From Bacteroidota bacterium (lineage in GTDB: Bacteria > Bacteroidota > Ignavibacteria > Kapaibacteriales > Kapaibacteriaceae): a DNA stretch of 64,000 bases. Where the stretch lies: the NCBI GenBank assembly GCA_018266735.1, contig JAFDZT010000001.1:1-64000 (forward strand), in the 5' to 3' direction. Position 1 is the stretch's first letter, and each line of letters begins with the position of its first letter. This document shows positions 1-9,838 of this stretch, one piece after another. A program made the translations under genes and the position numbers. Under the pieces are notes generated by a model. That model ran no database searches. It saw only the letters and a program-made list of their open reading frames with translations, and was not told the origin of the DNA.

Positions 1-74
1 TCAACTAGAAAACGGACATAGTCGTCCAATCTCGATTTGAAGCATTACCGCATTTGAAAAGGACCTGAATCAAA

Positions 75-566
75 TCAATGCAATAGGGGTTTGGCCTGAA
101 AGTTCAAATCATGTTGAATCCTGCAGGTGAAGATAACTACAGTGTCTCGATCCTCGTTAGTGTAGAATATCGAGAGACTATCCGGATGTCCTTGACTCCA
201 AGTGACACTTGAATAGAAGTATCCTATCATGTCAGGAGACAAAACACGAGTTTCCAAGGTCTTTCTCATAAAGATGCGGCTCCCGGGCGGCTTGCCAGAC
301 AATACCACACCTACAATTGTGCCCGGTTTCGAGCGAGTCACATTCGAAACGCGAACTGTGCAGAATGTCGAGTCCATACGTGCTTTTGCCGCGAACGCTT
401 CAACACGGGGACCACCTGCACTGGCGCGTGACACACTGCCAGGTACAGCGGTGTATTGCCACGATATTGAATACATCTGCTTACAGATGTACAGCGTGAG
501 GATAAGTGCCCCAAACGAAGCCAGGATCCAAAGAATTAGCCGTTTGCGTTTTACCGGACTATTCAT
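75..566 (-). CDS. Single-pass membrane protein, candidate immunity protein for the RHS protein
   Basis: A 163-residue protein with no family I recognise. A short basic N-terminus (KRKR at residues 7-10) precedes one hydrophobic segment at about residues 10-31, which predicts an N-in anchor with the remaining ~130 residues outside the cytoplasm. That part contains two Cys and no catalytic motif I can see. Its ATG overlaps the TGA of the RHS gene (ATGA at 563-566), so the two are translationally coupled. In RHS and other polymorphic toxin loci the gene directly after the variable C-terminal domain usually encodes the immunity protein; a membrane-anchored extracytoplasmic immunity protein would suit an effector that acts on envelope lipids. 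The immunity role is inference from position and topology only. Confidence 0.72.
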   Translation of the reverse strand: MNSPVKRKRLILWILASFGALILTLYICKQMYSISWQYTAVPGSVSRASAGGPRVEAFAAKARMDSTFCTVRVSNVTRSKPGTIVGVVLSGKPPGSRIFMRKTLETRVLSPDMIGYFYSSVTWSQGHPDSLSIFYTNEDRDTVVIFTCRIQHDLNFQAKPLLH

Positions 567-3500
567 TTGTCACCGCCTTGTACCGTTTTCCCGTCATCTT
601 CTTTAATAGACTTGAGTTTGTAAATGTCAGATTTATCGTCTTTGGTTAACTTCAAGCCAACCTGCAACAAATGCAAATCCAATTCTGATAACTGTTCGCT
701 ACTGATTCCATCAAGAGTCAAGTCTAGTCCCGCCTGGATATGCAACATATGCGTTGAGAGTATCTCATTGACATAAATTGCCGATTTCGTCAAGTTCCAT
801 GCGTGATTTGTGAGTGGTCCCATATCACGATGGTCTTCACCAAGATCCCCATGTTCAGCCCAAGAAGCACCCTTGTGCGCATCTGCATCCTGTAGTGCAT
901 GAGTGCCCTGCCCAAAGTCCTGTATCTCGGTCGAATTAACTACCATACTGCCTACCCACGTGGAACTTGCTTTGAAAATCATTGACCAACCGAATGCAAG
1001 ACCTCGTTGCAATGCTTGATCTCGGCTCGTCGTACCGGCCGCCGCCTCCTCATTGGTTCGCATTGCGTGCCAAGTATTGGCTTCGACAGACTCTTCACTT
1101 TGTGAAGACTGGGTGCGAGTGTAGTCAATTTGATTCCGGTATCCCGTTTCAGCAGTAGATGCTAGGAACGCGATATTATTCAACGCAATCACAAAACTTG
1201 GAGGATGATCTGCAAATGTGGAGGTATAGTGCGCTACGAGATCTGCCTGTTTATAAGTATACCCCATCATTACCATTGATATCCTTGTCAACTTATAGTG
1301 GAGTGAAAGTGTGAATAGCCCTGCGGGATCTGTCAGACTCACTGGATTCGAACTCATGGCTTCATTCGGACTCACAGATGGCCCGAACAATGGATCCGGA
1401 GAAACCCAGTTTGACGTGCGAACATCGTACAAGCGGTATGGCGTACGGTAGTCAATTTTTTGCGAATGGCCATCCAAAGTCCGCATCCCTTGCCAACCAT
1501 AGCGATACGAACCTAAAACTGTTGCATTACGCTTACTTCGAAGTAAACCATATGAATCGTAATCAGCAACTAATGATACTTGAGCCAAGAATCGACCAGA
1601 TGCAGTTGGATCTGAATCTACAACGTCTGAGACCGTTGCCCTGACTGAGCCAACTTGGTCGTCTAATTCATAGTGGCTCACACCACTGAATCTTCGGTGG
1701 ACACCATCCTCAACCGGTGCGTCCACAACTCGGGAAACTCCAACTCTCCTTGCTCCGATTTTCGTCCATTCCGTGACTGCTGGCGTGGAACTGCCTATTG
1801 CCTGATATATGGCAAGATCAGATAGCATGTCGATTGGCACCGTATAGTAACGTGTAGTCGCCTCGCTTGACTGCACGTCTTGACGAACAACACTTCCAGC
1901 CGCGTCACGAACGAATGCAGAGGAAACACCAGCTCTAGTTGCGAGAGAAGGTAAATCATCTGAAGTATAGTTTGTTAACACATCCATAGAGGTCGATGAG
2001 AGCTCCTTTGCTCGACCCTTCACATCATAAACTGCAGAGTTTGCGACTATGGTGCTTGCTTCCTGACCATCTGAAGTTGTAAGTGAATTTGGATCTACAA
2101 TACTGGAGATAAGATTACTGTTTCCAGTACCGTAATGGAACACTGCATTGTCCATTTGAACACTCGTAACGTCACTCTCAAGACTCCACCTACTGATCTT
2201 GAGCTTGTTTCCATGTTGGTCATATCTAAATGCGCTACTCCAGCCGCCCTGTGGTTCCGCCGTAAATGTACCCGCATCCCATTTGTTTGTCGTAACACCA
2301 CGCAGCCGACCCAACACGTCATACCGATACGTTTCTCCTATCGTTTGACCTTCGCGTACGATGTCTGCGGCAGCGTTGCTGTGTTGCTGTGTGGACCACG
2401 TCGATGCTCCGATCAAGCCACTATAGGTGTTAACCGCAGGTGCGAGAATCGTTGTTGTGGTTGAATTCAGAGGCGATGGCGACCCGCCGAAGGAGCGGTT
2501 ATAGTCGCCCGCATAGTACGACAGTGCAAGACCGAATGCATCCGATACGTCACTCGTTGCTGAGCCACCGTCTTTTCCAGGATCATTGGCCGACAATCTA
2601 TCCGGGGAGTTGATGGCTCTTAGTTGACCGAGCAACGTATAGGTATAGTCAACTCCCTGAACTTTGTCTTCACCCAGCAATTCACGCTTCAATGGCCCAT
2701 GTTCAAAGTAGGTATATCGTACGTCTCGGTCCCAAATGACTGAGTCACGTGACGTCGACACCTCTGCTAAGCGCCCCGCACCATCAAAGTCATACTGGTG
2801 CACAAATCGATCGCTCTTTCCGCGTTGGTAATCGACAGTCCGGGTTTGCCCAAGCGTATGGTCATAAGTGAATTCCGTGCGCTTGATCAGGCGGTCAGAT
2901 GTGCTGGTGTTATCGTACGGGATATCATGAATACTCCATGCCGCCCTACCGTGCTCATCGTAGGAGTAGTATGTGCGAACTACGTCCTTCGAGGCATTTG
3001 CACTGGAGGCGTCGGGGATAGACTCCGTCCAAGACAGTCGACCACGAAGGAAATTCTGAGCAATTCCATTGTACTCAGCAGCCACACCAGTCCATCCGCT
3101 CGTTGATGATGCGGAAGCCGGCGAAGAATAGTGGAACCTCTTTACGTCCTTGCGCAGAGGCTCTGTGGTTGGATACAATTGATTGTCGATGTTGCCTGAT
3201 ATGGCATTATCGAGTACAGATTGGCCATTTTGAACATCTACTTCGCCTGTCTCGACAACTCGCGAGAGATTGTCGTAGCAGATGTACGAGGCTCGCTTTG
3301 AAGTTGCTGTTCGCTGAACTTCATCTACGCTGAAACGAAGTCGACCTAGGGCATCGTAATAGTTCGTGGTCGTGCCAACATCTGGACCCTTCTTCGTGAT
3401 CAGCTGCCCAAGCGAGTTATAGGTAAACTCTGTCGCCATTGTGTGCGAGGGGCTCGTCGATCGAGTTCTCGAGGCGTCCATATCCACGCCGCGCGGGGGA

Positions 3501-6500
3501 ACGGTCTTCGTGAGACGTCCGGCACGGTCATAGTATGCCAACGTGTAGTGGTAGTAGCTCTCGTTGTACTCTACGGTGGTGTTGTCGGCAAACGTCGTGA
3601 TATCAAGACACTTGCGCGTGTAGGTTTCTCTGAGGCGCTTCATCAGGTTCTGACGTGCCTCGAGATAGCGGCGACCGATCTCTGCCTTGAGTCGACGCAG
3701 CTCGAGCTCTTCACATGTTGCCGGTGTCAGGTCCGTAAAGTGATCAACCGGAAAGCTATTGACCGTTACGTTCTCATACTTGACACATATTGAACATGGC
3801 TGTGCATTACAAAGTGTTGGTGTTGGGCAATTGACGTCACTCCCCAGAATCACGCGTCGTTCAATACGATAGAACCTCACAGCATTGATCTGCGTCTTGC
3901 CGCCATAGATCTTGTCATTGAACGTCAAGTAACCTGCGTTGTTGATACCAAAGTACCCGAGCTTGGCTGAAAACAGACGATTGTAGGCCAGATAGTTGCT
4001 ATTGGTTGCATTGTCAGTGTAGTCGACTCTCCAGTCAAATCCATTGAGTGTTCTATGCCGCATGGTCAGCGTATTGATATGATCCGAGGTGATATCAGTT
4101 GCATCCAGATTCCAGTAGAGATACTGTTGCTGGTTACTGACAACGTCTTTGAATATCAATGCGAGCTCGCCGTACTGGCCCATGCAGATTGGATATTGAC
4201 AGCCTTCTGCTAAAGTAATGTCTGATCGTGTTGCCAGTAGAGAGCGTGGATCTGACCAGAATGTTATTGGCCATTTCAAATCGTGATGCCCTGCTTCCAG
4301 TACCTCGAGCGATCCGTAATTCACAGGATAGAACTCTGTGATAGCGCCGTTGACACCTATGCTGTTATGTAGCGTCATAATGGCGTAGGCTTCAGCAGCA
4401 TCTTCGTAGGCCGTGCCATACGGGACACCAGCGGGCAGTCTCGACCTGCGTATGTACTCGTCGTCAGGATATTGCCCACGAGTTGTCGAGACCGTAGTTG
4501 CATCCTCAGCCTCTGCCTGAAGACCCCACAGCCCATCTAACATAGTGTTGAGAACTGACGGAAACGGATGATTCAAATCAAAGTCCGTCGGACCTCGAAA
4601 CACGAGTCGGCAATTCTCGCAGTTATCGGCAGAATCCGACTCGGTTTGGAACGTACCTTTCAGTCCGGGGTGAATGGTCACCCAGCTTGAATTCGTTGGA
4701 ACTGCACATGCTCCCTCGGTATACTCCAGTCCCTGGGCTTCATTGAGGATACATGGCGGCAAGGTAGCTGCATAGGTACTGTGATTGTAGAAATCACGTA
4801 TCACCTTTGCGAGATTGTAGCATCTCGAAGTCTGTATCTCAGACTGCTTCGCATTGTACCAATCCGTCAAGTAGGCGGCGAGCAGTTTCAGTGATGTTGC
4901 GTTGTTCGTCGCGGCCACTTGCGAATACCCCACCTCACATTGCCCATTAACTGGATACTTCACGTCAGCACGCCCGTACATCCGAAGTGCGGCCTCTGTG
5001 ATCGCAAGCGTAGGAGGCAAATTGGCTTCATTTGCAGGGAAAGCAGCAGAACATGTCTGCTTGCACTCTGTTACCAGTGCTTCTACCGCACAATAGACCC
5101 TTGATTCATCCACTGGTTGCGGCAATACCATACGACACTGCCGTATGAAGTCGATGCGTCGACCTTCACAACTCGTTGTGCAGCTAGATAGTCCTCGGTC
5201 CCGAACCGTACTCCATTCATCATTTGCCCGCATTCCCAGTCTGGACTTGTATTCGTCCACGAGATTCGGATTCTGGCTCTTTGCGTATGCCTCGAACTTT
5301 AGAAGTTCCTCTTCGGTGTAATTCTGCTGATACGGCGCTTGTCGAGATCCGCCACAGTTGATATCATCACACACGATCATTCGCCATGCGTTAAGAGCAT
5401 AGCCCCAGTTGGTGTTGTCATCTCGATAGAAACTGGTTGGATTCATTCCCTCAGTGTAGACACGTTGGAGATTGCGCCCGGCGATCTGAAGGAAGGTGGC
5501 AAGGGCATCATTCTGATCAACATTGTCGGCGATAACCGTCGTCACCGTTGCGCGCCACGCACGCCACAGGTCACTACATGTGTATTTCGCAGCGTCGAGC
5601 TCTTGCATTTTCGCGACTAGTGCGTTGAATATGCCCCACCCGTTGGTTGGGTCTGTAACTCCAACCGCACCACTAGGGATAGGGAACGGATATGTTCCGA
5701 GATTGCCGGTTGGAGGTGTGGATGTGATCTGATCTTGTCTGAACAGGGTACTGATGACATGTTGCTGTTTAAATGCAATGACGTCATTTGCACCAGATGG
5801 CAGATTACTATGCTCGAGCCACTTCTGCACGAAATAGTCCTCAAAGTCATTACCGGGAGCAGTACAGTCATACTCGGGGCAAGGCTGTATCTCTGGCAGC
5901 AGCAACTTCTCACACGCTTGACGTCCCGATGCACTTGTGAAGAGTGCAATGCTTGATGCATTGGACACTAGGTCTAGGTACTGCTCATAGTTGTTTAGCT
6001 GTGTGACTGCATCAGGCCCAACACCATACTGATCGACTCCGAATACACTCGTCATGATGTCGGTAAGCGGCACGATCATATTTGCGACTTTAGACTCCAG
6101 AATCTGGAGTCGTGTGGACGCAAAGTCGGGTGGGATCTGCGGGACAGCACCGTTGAAACGAACGATGCGCTCGATCTGCCAAGTTCCCGCCGTTGGCAAT
6201 TGAATGGTCTGCGTTTGTGTCAATCCCGAACTTGGGAACGAACACGTCACAAAATCAGCCGCGGGTGAAGAAGCGCCGTTCGGCACCGGAGATGTAATGA
6301 TCTTATCAAACACTTGGCGGGGTGTTGGGTTGACGAGCGTTGCTCGAATCTCCACCTCCCAATCACACGTGAAACAATAGTCAGGACACGACTCACCACC
6401 GGGACTAAAGTTCAACTCCGCTGTCCGGATCGACGGGGTGTATGATATTGTCACGGAGGTAGGCGCTCCGATCACGATGCTCTTTGACGCTACGTACACA

Positions 6501-8560
6501 CCTTGAGCGACCTCTGTCCCACCTTTAATCGTATGGGAGATTGTCAGATTATTGAGTTTCTCCGCATACGGCTCCCCTTCGGCACCGATTGCACCATTGG
6601 CATTCAGCAATGCACCCTCACCATCCGTGAGAATCTTACTTGCTGTCGTTGCTTGAAATGGCAGGCACGTGATAAGTGGTCTGCCACTGAGGTCCACATA
6701 CTGGATCGACCCTATTCCATCAGGATTGATCGAAAGAACCTTGTGAACATTGTCAACGCAAGGCGCTTCACTTCCGAGCACGCTCGTGAGTTCCGCATCT
6801 GAAGGGGTTGCGTAGAACGTCGTTGTAACGGCCTTGGTCGATGCACCCAAACGGTGTTTAGAACCCGGCAGGGATTGCGTTGTTACTCTTCCGTCGGAGG
6901 TGACGAGTGTTCGGCTGAATGGGTATCCTTCGGCTCCCGGGACGGAGAGATCCGGATTTTCATCACTATAGTACGACGCGATGTCATTTCTATCTGAGCC
7001 GACGGACACATTAATCTGTTGTGGATTGCGGAGTTTCGCATCTATGTCGAATTCCTCAACTGAATACTGCCGAGGTCCGTTGCTGCCGGAGACAGCATTC
7101 AGAAGGGGTTCAAAGATAAGCTGCCTCTTGCTATGTAGTGGTGCTGAAAGCGTCGACAGCAATCCACGCCCTTCGTGATCATAGAACGACTCCGAAGCTC
7201 GTACGTTACTTGCACTAGCAGCATCAAGAGGATCAAGTTCGTCATCAATCAGTCCGTCGCGGTCTAGTGCCTGATGAGTTCGACCGAGCGCATCCTGAAA
7301 TGTCATTGCCTCAGAAAGCACCATCGGTCGACGGATTTCTGGCGACATCCCACGAACAAACGAACGATTGCGCGCTGCATCCGCGGGTTGATGATAGAAC
7401 ACTGACACAGATGTGTGCGGTACGGTGCTTGAACCATACAGGCAGTTTCTTCCATCTAAGGTCAGATTCTCAGGTGGTGTTTCCGACCACTCTCCGCCGT
7501 CATCGTAGGGATCGGCTGTGTAGGGATTACCGAGAACCGGTCGTACGCGCCAGACATAAAACCCCTCGCCGTCAGCGAGAGTGATCTCGGCGTAGTTTCG
7601 TTTTGCACCGGTAGTGATCTCGAGTGCCTTCGTCCAATCGAGGGATGTCTCTATCACATACGGATCTGCCGCATTCAAGGAAGAGGTGTTGTAAAGTCGT
7701 AGGATCTGGATCTTCCATCCCTCAACATTCTTGAAGTCCTCCGTGCAGGCTTCATTATTAGGTTCCCACTCAAAGTGAACAAGAGTATTGTGCACTATTT
7801 TTACGGGATTCGATCCAACCAACGTTGTCAGTTCATTCTCACTACTCAGCCAACCTACAGCCTGAAACAACAAGTTTGTTGTTACAATGGGCACATAGTC
7901 AACCACACATTCGATCTTCAATCGAAGTTTCGATGAAACCTCTGCATACGTCGCGCCATCAGACTCAAACCCATCGACGAATGGCGTCACTGCCGGGTCT
8001 AGCAACCTTAGACGGAAGCGGTTGTAGCGAGACGATGTGTTGGGATACGTCGTGGTCCCCACTTGATCGACGAACGGGATCTTCTCAACAACGTGTCCAT
8101 CCTCGGTAAACAGAAAGACACCTTCGGGGTGTTGCTGATCGATTGTAATCTCGAATGTCGTTAGTTCCATCCAGGCAGGAGTAGAGTTATCGTGAGTTTC
8201 CTCGCCTTCAAGCACTCCTCGAACTGTGACACTGAACTCCTTTCCAACTCCCCCGTCACGAAACACACCCGTACCTCCTGAGGCGTTCAAGTCAATCCTC
8301 ACGACAGCATTCTTACCCAGAATCTTTGCGCAGAGTGGCGTAGTGCTTGGTTGACCGAGCAAATCGATCGTAACTGAGCCACCGTTCGAAAGTTCGCCAT
8401 TCGCGATGGTAGCCTCGGACGAGAAGGACTGGCTTGCTGTAGTGAGTGGGCGCACTATTGGCGGCGTTACAGGCTGGGCCTGAAGTGCAGTCGCCAGAAC
8501 GAACACACAAACGAATGCTCTCAAAAGTCTGCGAGCGTCAACTTTGAAACGAGTATTCAT
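563..8560 (-). CDS. Giant RHS/YD-repeat protein with variable C-terminal domain (putative effector)
   Basis: A 2665-residue protein. I start it at the ATG at 8558-8560 because a signal peptide follows (basic start, LLRAFVCVFVLATALQAQ) and longer starts add non-signal sequence. Residues ~30-1650 are a long, partly Cys-rich region containing a DUF6443-like stretch (FQDALGRTHQALDRDG). YD repeats run from ~1660 to ~2330 (YYDALGRLR, YRYDVLGRLR and similar). The RHS core follows (YRYGWQGMRTLDG ... NWVSPDPLFGPS ... NPVSLTDPAGLF), ending near residue 2416. RHS proteins form a beta cocoon that holds the C-terminal polypeptide. The private C-terminal domain (~249 residues) has HAMRT, then HALQDADAHKG and a later NHAWN, a His/Asp arrangement resembling zinc-dependent phospholipase C / P1 nuclease folds; that activity is inference. 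No T6SS or Tc-toxin genes are nearby. Confidence 0.88.
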   Translation of the reverse strand: MNTRFKVDARRLLRAFVCVFVLATALQAQPVTPPIVRPLTTASQSFSSEATIANGELSNGGSVTIDLLGQPSTTPLCAKILGKNAVVRIDLNASGGTGVFRDGGVGKEFSVTVRGVLEGEETHDNSTPAWMELTTFEITIDQQHPEGVFLFTEDGHVVEKIPFVDQVGTTTYPNTSSRYNRFRLRLLDPAVTPFVDGFESDGATYAEVSSKLRLKIECVVDYVPIVTTNLLFQAVGWLSSENELTTLVGSNPVKIVHNTLVHFEWEPNNEACTEDFKNVEGWKIQILRLYNTSSLNAADPYVIETSLDWTKALEITTGAKRNYAEITLADGEGFYVWRVRPVLGNPYTADPYDDGGEWSETPPENLTLDGRNCLYGSSTVPHTSVSVFYHQPADAARNRSFVRGMSPEIRRPMVLSEAMTFQDALGRTHQALDRDGLIDDELDPLDAASASNVRASESFYDHEGRGLLSTLSAPLHSKRQLIFEPLLNAVSGSNGPRQYSVEEFDIDAKLRNPQQINVSVGSDRNDIASYYSDENPDLSVPGAEGYPFSRTLVTSDGRVTTQSLPGSKHRLGASTKAVTTTFYATPSDAELTSVLGSEAPCVDNVHKVLSINPDGIGSIQYVDLSGRPLITCLPFQATTASKILTDGEGALLNANGAIGAEGEPYAEKLNNLTISHTIKGGTEVAQGVYVASKSIVIGAPTSVTISYTPSIRTAELNFSPGGESCPDYCFTCDWEVEIRATLVNPTPRQVFDKIITSPVPNGASSPAADFVTCSFPSSGLTQTQTIQLPTAGTWQIERIVRFNGAVPQIPPDFASTRLQILESKVANMIVPLTDIMTSVFGVDQYGVGPDAVTQLNNYEQYLDLVSNASSIALFTSASGRQACEKLLLPEIQPCPEYDCTAPGNDFEDYFVQKWLEHSNLPSGANDVIAFKQQHVISTLFRQDQITSTPPTGNLGTYPFPIPSGAVGVTDPTNGWGIFNALVAKMQELDAAKYTCSDLWRAWRATVTTVIADNVDQNDALATFLQIAGRNLQRVYTEGMNPTSFYRDDNTNWGYALNAWRMIVCDDINCGGSRQAPYQQNYTEEELLKFEAYAKSQNPNLVDEYKSRLGMRANDEWSTVRDRGLSSCTTSCEGRRIDFIRQCRMVLPQPVDESRVYCAVEALVTECKQTCSAAFPANEANLPPTLAITEAALRMYGRADVKYPVNGQCEVGYSQVAATNNATSLKLLAAYLTDWYNAKQSEIQTSRCYNLAKVIRDFYNHSTYAATLPPCILNEAQGLEYTEGACAVPTNSSWVTIHPGLKGTFQTESDSADNCENCRLVFRGPTDFDLNHPFPSVLNTMLDGLWGLQAEAEDATTVSTTRGQYPDDEYIRRSRLPAGVPYGTAYEDAAEAYAIMTLHNSIGVNGAITEFYPVNYGSLEVLEAGHHDLKWPITFWSDPRSLLATRSDITLAEGCQYPICMGQYGELALIFKDVVSNQQQYLYWNLDATDITSDHINTLTMRHRTLNGFDWRVDYTDNATNSNYLAYNRLFSAKLGYFGINNAGYLTFNDKIYGGKTQINAVRFYRIERRVILGSDVNCPTPTLCNAQPCSICVKYENVTVNSFPVDHFTDLTPATCEELELRRLKAEIGRRYLEARQNLMKRLRETYTRKCLDITTFADNTTVEYNESYYHYTLAYYDRAGRLTKTVPPRGVDMDASRTRSTSPSHTMATEFTYNSLGQLITKKGPDVGTTTNYYDALGRLRFSVDEVQRTATSKRASYICYDNLSRVVETGEVDVQNGQSVLDNAISGNIDNQLYPTTEPLRKDVKRFHYSSPASASSTSGWTGVAAEYNGIAQNFLRGRLSWTESIPDASSANASKDVVRTYYSYDEHGRAAWSIHDIPYDNTSTSDRLIKRTEFTYDHTLGQTRTVDYQRGKSDRFVHQYDFDGAGRLAEVSTSRDSVIWDRDVRYTYFEHGPLKRELLGEDKVQGVDYTYTLLGQLRAINSPDRLSANDPGKDGGSATSDVSDAFGLALSYYAGDYNRSFGGSPSPLNSTTTTILAPAVNTYSGLIGASTWSTQQHSNAAADIVREGQTIGETYRYDVLGRLRGVTTNKWDAGTFTAEPQGGWSSAFRYDQHGNKLKISRWSLESDVTSVQMDNAVFHYGTGNSNLISSIVDPNSLTTSDGQEASTIVANSAVYDVKGRAKELSSTSMDVLTNYTSDDLPSLATRAGVSSAFVRDAAGSVVRQDVQSSEATTRYYTVPIDMLSDLAIYQAIGSSTPAVTEWTKIGARRVGVSRVVDAPVEDGVHRRFSGVSHYELDDQVGSVRATVSDVVDSDPTASGRFLAQVSLVADYDSYGLLRSKRNATVLGSYRYGWQGMRTLDGHSQKIDYRTPYRLYDVRTSNWVSPDPLFGPSVSPNEAMSSNPVSLTDPAGLFTLSLHYKLTRISMVMMGYTYKQADLVAHYTSTFADHPPSFVIALNNIAFLASTAETGYRNQIDYTRTQSSQSEESVEANTWHAMRTNEEAAAGTTSRDQALQRGLAFGWSMIFKASSTWVGSMVVNSTEIQDFGQGTHALQDADAHKGASWAEHGDLGEDHRDMGPLTNHAWNLTKSAIYVNEILSTHMLHIQAGLDLTLDGISSEQLSELDLHLLQVGLKLTKDDKSDIYKLKSIKEDDGKTVQGGDK

Positions 8561-8621
8561 TGGAAGCATGTGTATCATTGTTGGAAGCACATTGAGTACG
8601 AATTCCTTGCCGATGTTGCCC

Positions 8622-8931
8622 TTAGTCTGGGTCACACATCCACTTACACTCATTGAACCCTGGAACGATTACTGTTTGATAACCTTGCGGACAAGGTTGA
8701 TTCGGTGGAACAGTAGAGCAGTCGTCCTCGACGCGAAAATCACCTTTACGTTCAATCTTGTAGTTGCAGCCAACCTTATACCTCGTGTACATCTGTGTGC
8801 AGCACTCGTTCGTGCATTGTACACCAACGTATAAGGGCAATGGATCGGGTGAGCCCTCCTGCATCGCTGGAACGGTCCTTTGACAGGTCTTCATACAAGT
8901 AGGAGTAAGCACCCTTACAATCCGAACAGTC
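8622..8931 (-). pseudogene. Cys-rich ORF truncated at its 5' end by the IS3-family element
   Basis: The open frame ends 61 bp before the RHS start and runs rightward (upstream) to the IS end at 8932. From the internal ATG at 8892-8894 it would encode 90 residues with nine Cys (CTNECC, QPCPQGY, NECKWMC), resembling an exported disulfide-rich domain, but with no family I recognise and no signal peptide in the part that remains. The frame enters the IS terminal repeat, where only a TTG start is available. Joining the two flanks exactly at the IS ends keeps the frame open across the junction back to the Kelch-gene stop at 10267, with a possible TTG start. Either it is a disrupted gene or the shorter ATG product is still made. 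Confidence 0.5.
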
Positions 8932-8959
8932 TGAGGTTCCCCCAATTCAGTTTACAGTC
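8932..8959. repeat. IS3-family terminal inverted repeat, left
   Basis: Pairs with 10162-10189. The shared blocks are TGA, TTCCCCC, TT and TTTACAGTC, giving about 21 of 28 matching positions. Confidence 0.8.
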
Positions 8960-8962
8960 TGC

Positions 8963-9838
8963 TTAGCCATGTCTGCTGTGTAGGTACTTCTCAAAATCCA
9001 CGGGTGACATGTAGTTGAGAGAAGAATGTAGTCGCTTCCTGTTGTAGAACAAATGTACCCATTTGTAGACCGTCGAACGTGCGTGTTTGAGATCATCAAA
9101 CAGCATGTGTTGTCGTAGTTCGCTCTTCATCCGTGACCAGAAGGATTCCATCGAGGCATTGTCATAGCAGTTGCCGACTCCGCTCATGCTTTGTTGGATG
9201 TTTCGTTTGGCAAGCTCCGTTCGGAATCTGTCAGCATTGAATTGGCTTCCTCGATCCGAGTGGAAGATCAGCGGATCCTCCGGCAGTTTTCCTCTGAGCT
9301 TACAGGCCTGATCCAGTGCATGCATGAGTGTTGACGTCTGCATCGTGTATGAAACGGTGATGCCGAGTATTCTGCGTGAGCAGAGGTCCATGATCGCAAC
9401 GGCGTAAGCCTTTCCGTTGCGGCACGGTAGCTCGGTGAAGTCACTGACCCACACCCGATCGATCTGCTTCACGTCAAACGACCGTTGCAGAAGATTCGGT
9501 GCCGGTGCCAACGTGTTCGACGAATCCGTTGTCGGCCGGTAGCGCCGCTTCTGCGTCGCACGCAGATGTGCCCTGCGCATGCTGCGCTCCACGGTCTTGC
9601 GTGTCACGACATGGCCGCGACTGCGCAGGGCGTGTGTCATGCGTGGGCTCCCGTACGTGCCATTGCTCTGCTCGAACACTTCAGTGATCTGCGTTAGCAA
9701 CTGCTGGGCACGCAACGTGCGTTGTGACGGTGTGCGCTTCGTCCACGCATAGTATCCCTGGCGTGTTACCTGCAGCGCGCGTGCCATCGCCAGCAGCGGC
9801 CATTTCGCCCGATGGTCATCCATGAATCGGTACTTCAT
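8963..9838 (-). CDS. IS3-family transposase OrfB (DDE recombinase)
   Basis: A 291-residue integrase-core transposase. The N-terminal HTH_21-like region (GYYAWTKR, then YGSPRMTHALRSRG) precedes the rve catalytic core. The triad is visible as D133 (VWVSDFTELP), D195 (IFHSDRGSQF) and E231 (NASMESFWSRMK), with 35 residues between the last two, as in the IS3 family. The C-terminus (YNRKRLHSSLNYMSPVDFE) is typical. The start ATG overlaps the OrfA stop as ATGA, so OrfB appears to be made by translational coupling; I do not see an A6G-type slippery run at the junction. The catalytic residues are intact. Confidence 0.95.
   Translation of the reverse strand: MKYRFMDDHRAKWPLLAMARALQVTRQGYYAWTKRTPSQRTLRAQQLLTQITEVFEQSNGTYGSPRMTHALRSRGHVVTRKTVERSMRRAHLRATQKRRYRPTTDSSNTLAPAPNLLQRSFDVKQIDRVWVSDFTELPCRNGKAYAVAIMDLCSRRILGITVSYTMQTSTLMHALDQACKLRGKLPEDPLIFHSDRGSQFNADRFRTELAKRNIQQSMSGVGNCYDNASMESFWSRMKSELRQHMLFDDLKHARSTVYKWVHLFYNRKRLHSSLNYMSPVDFEKYLHSRHG

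Noticed and set aside
563..8560. T6SS-delivered RHS effector
   Set aside because: No PAAR, VgrG, Hcp or EagR-type chaperone gene is visible and the protein has a Sec signal peptide.
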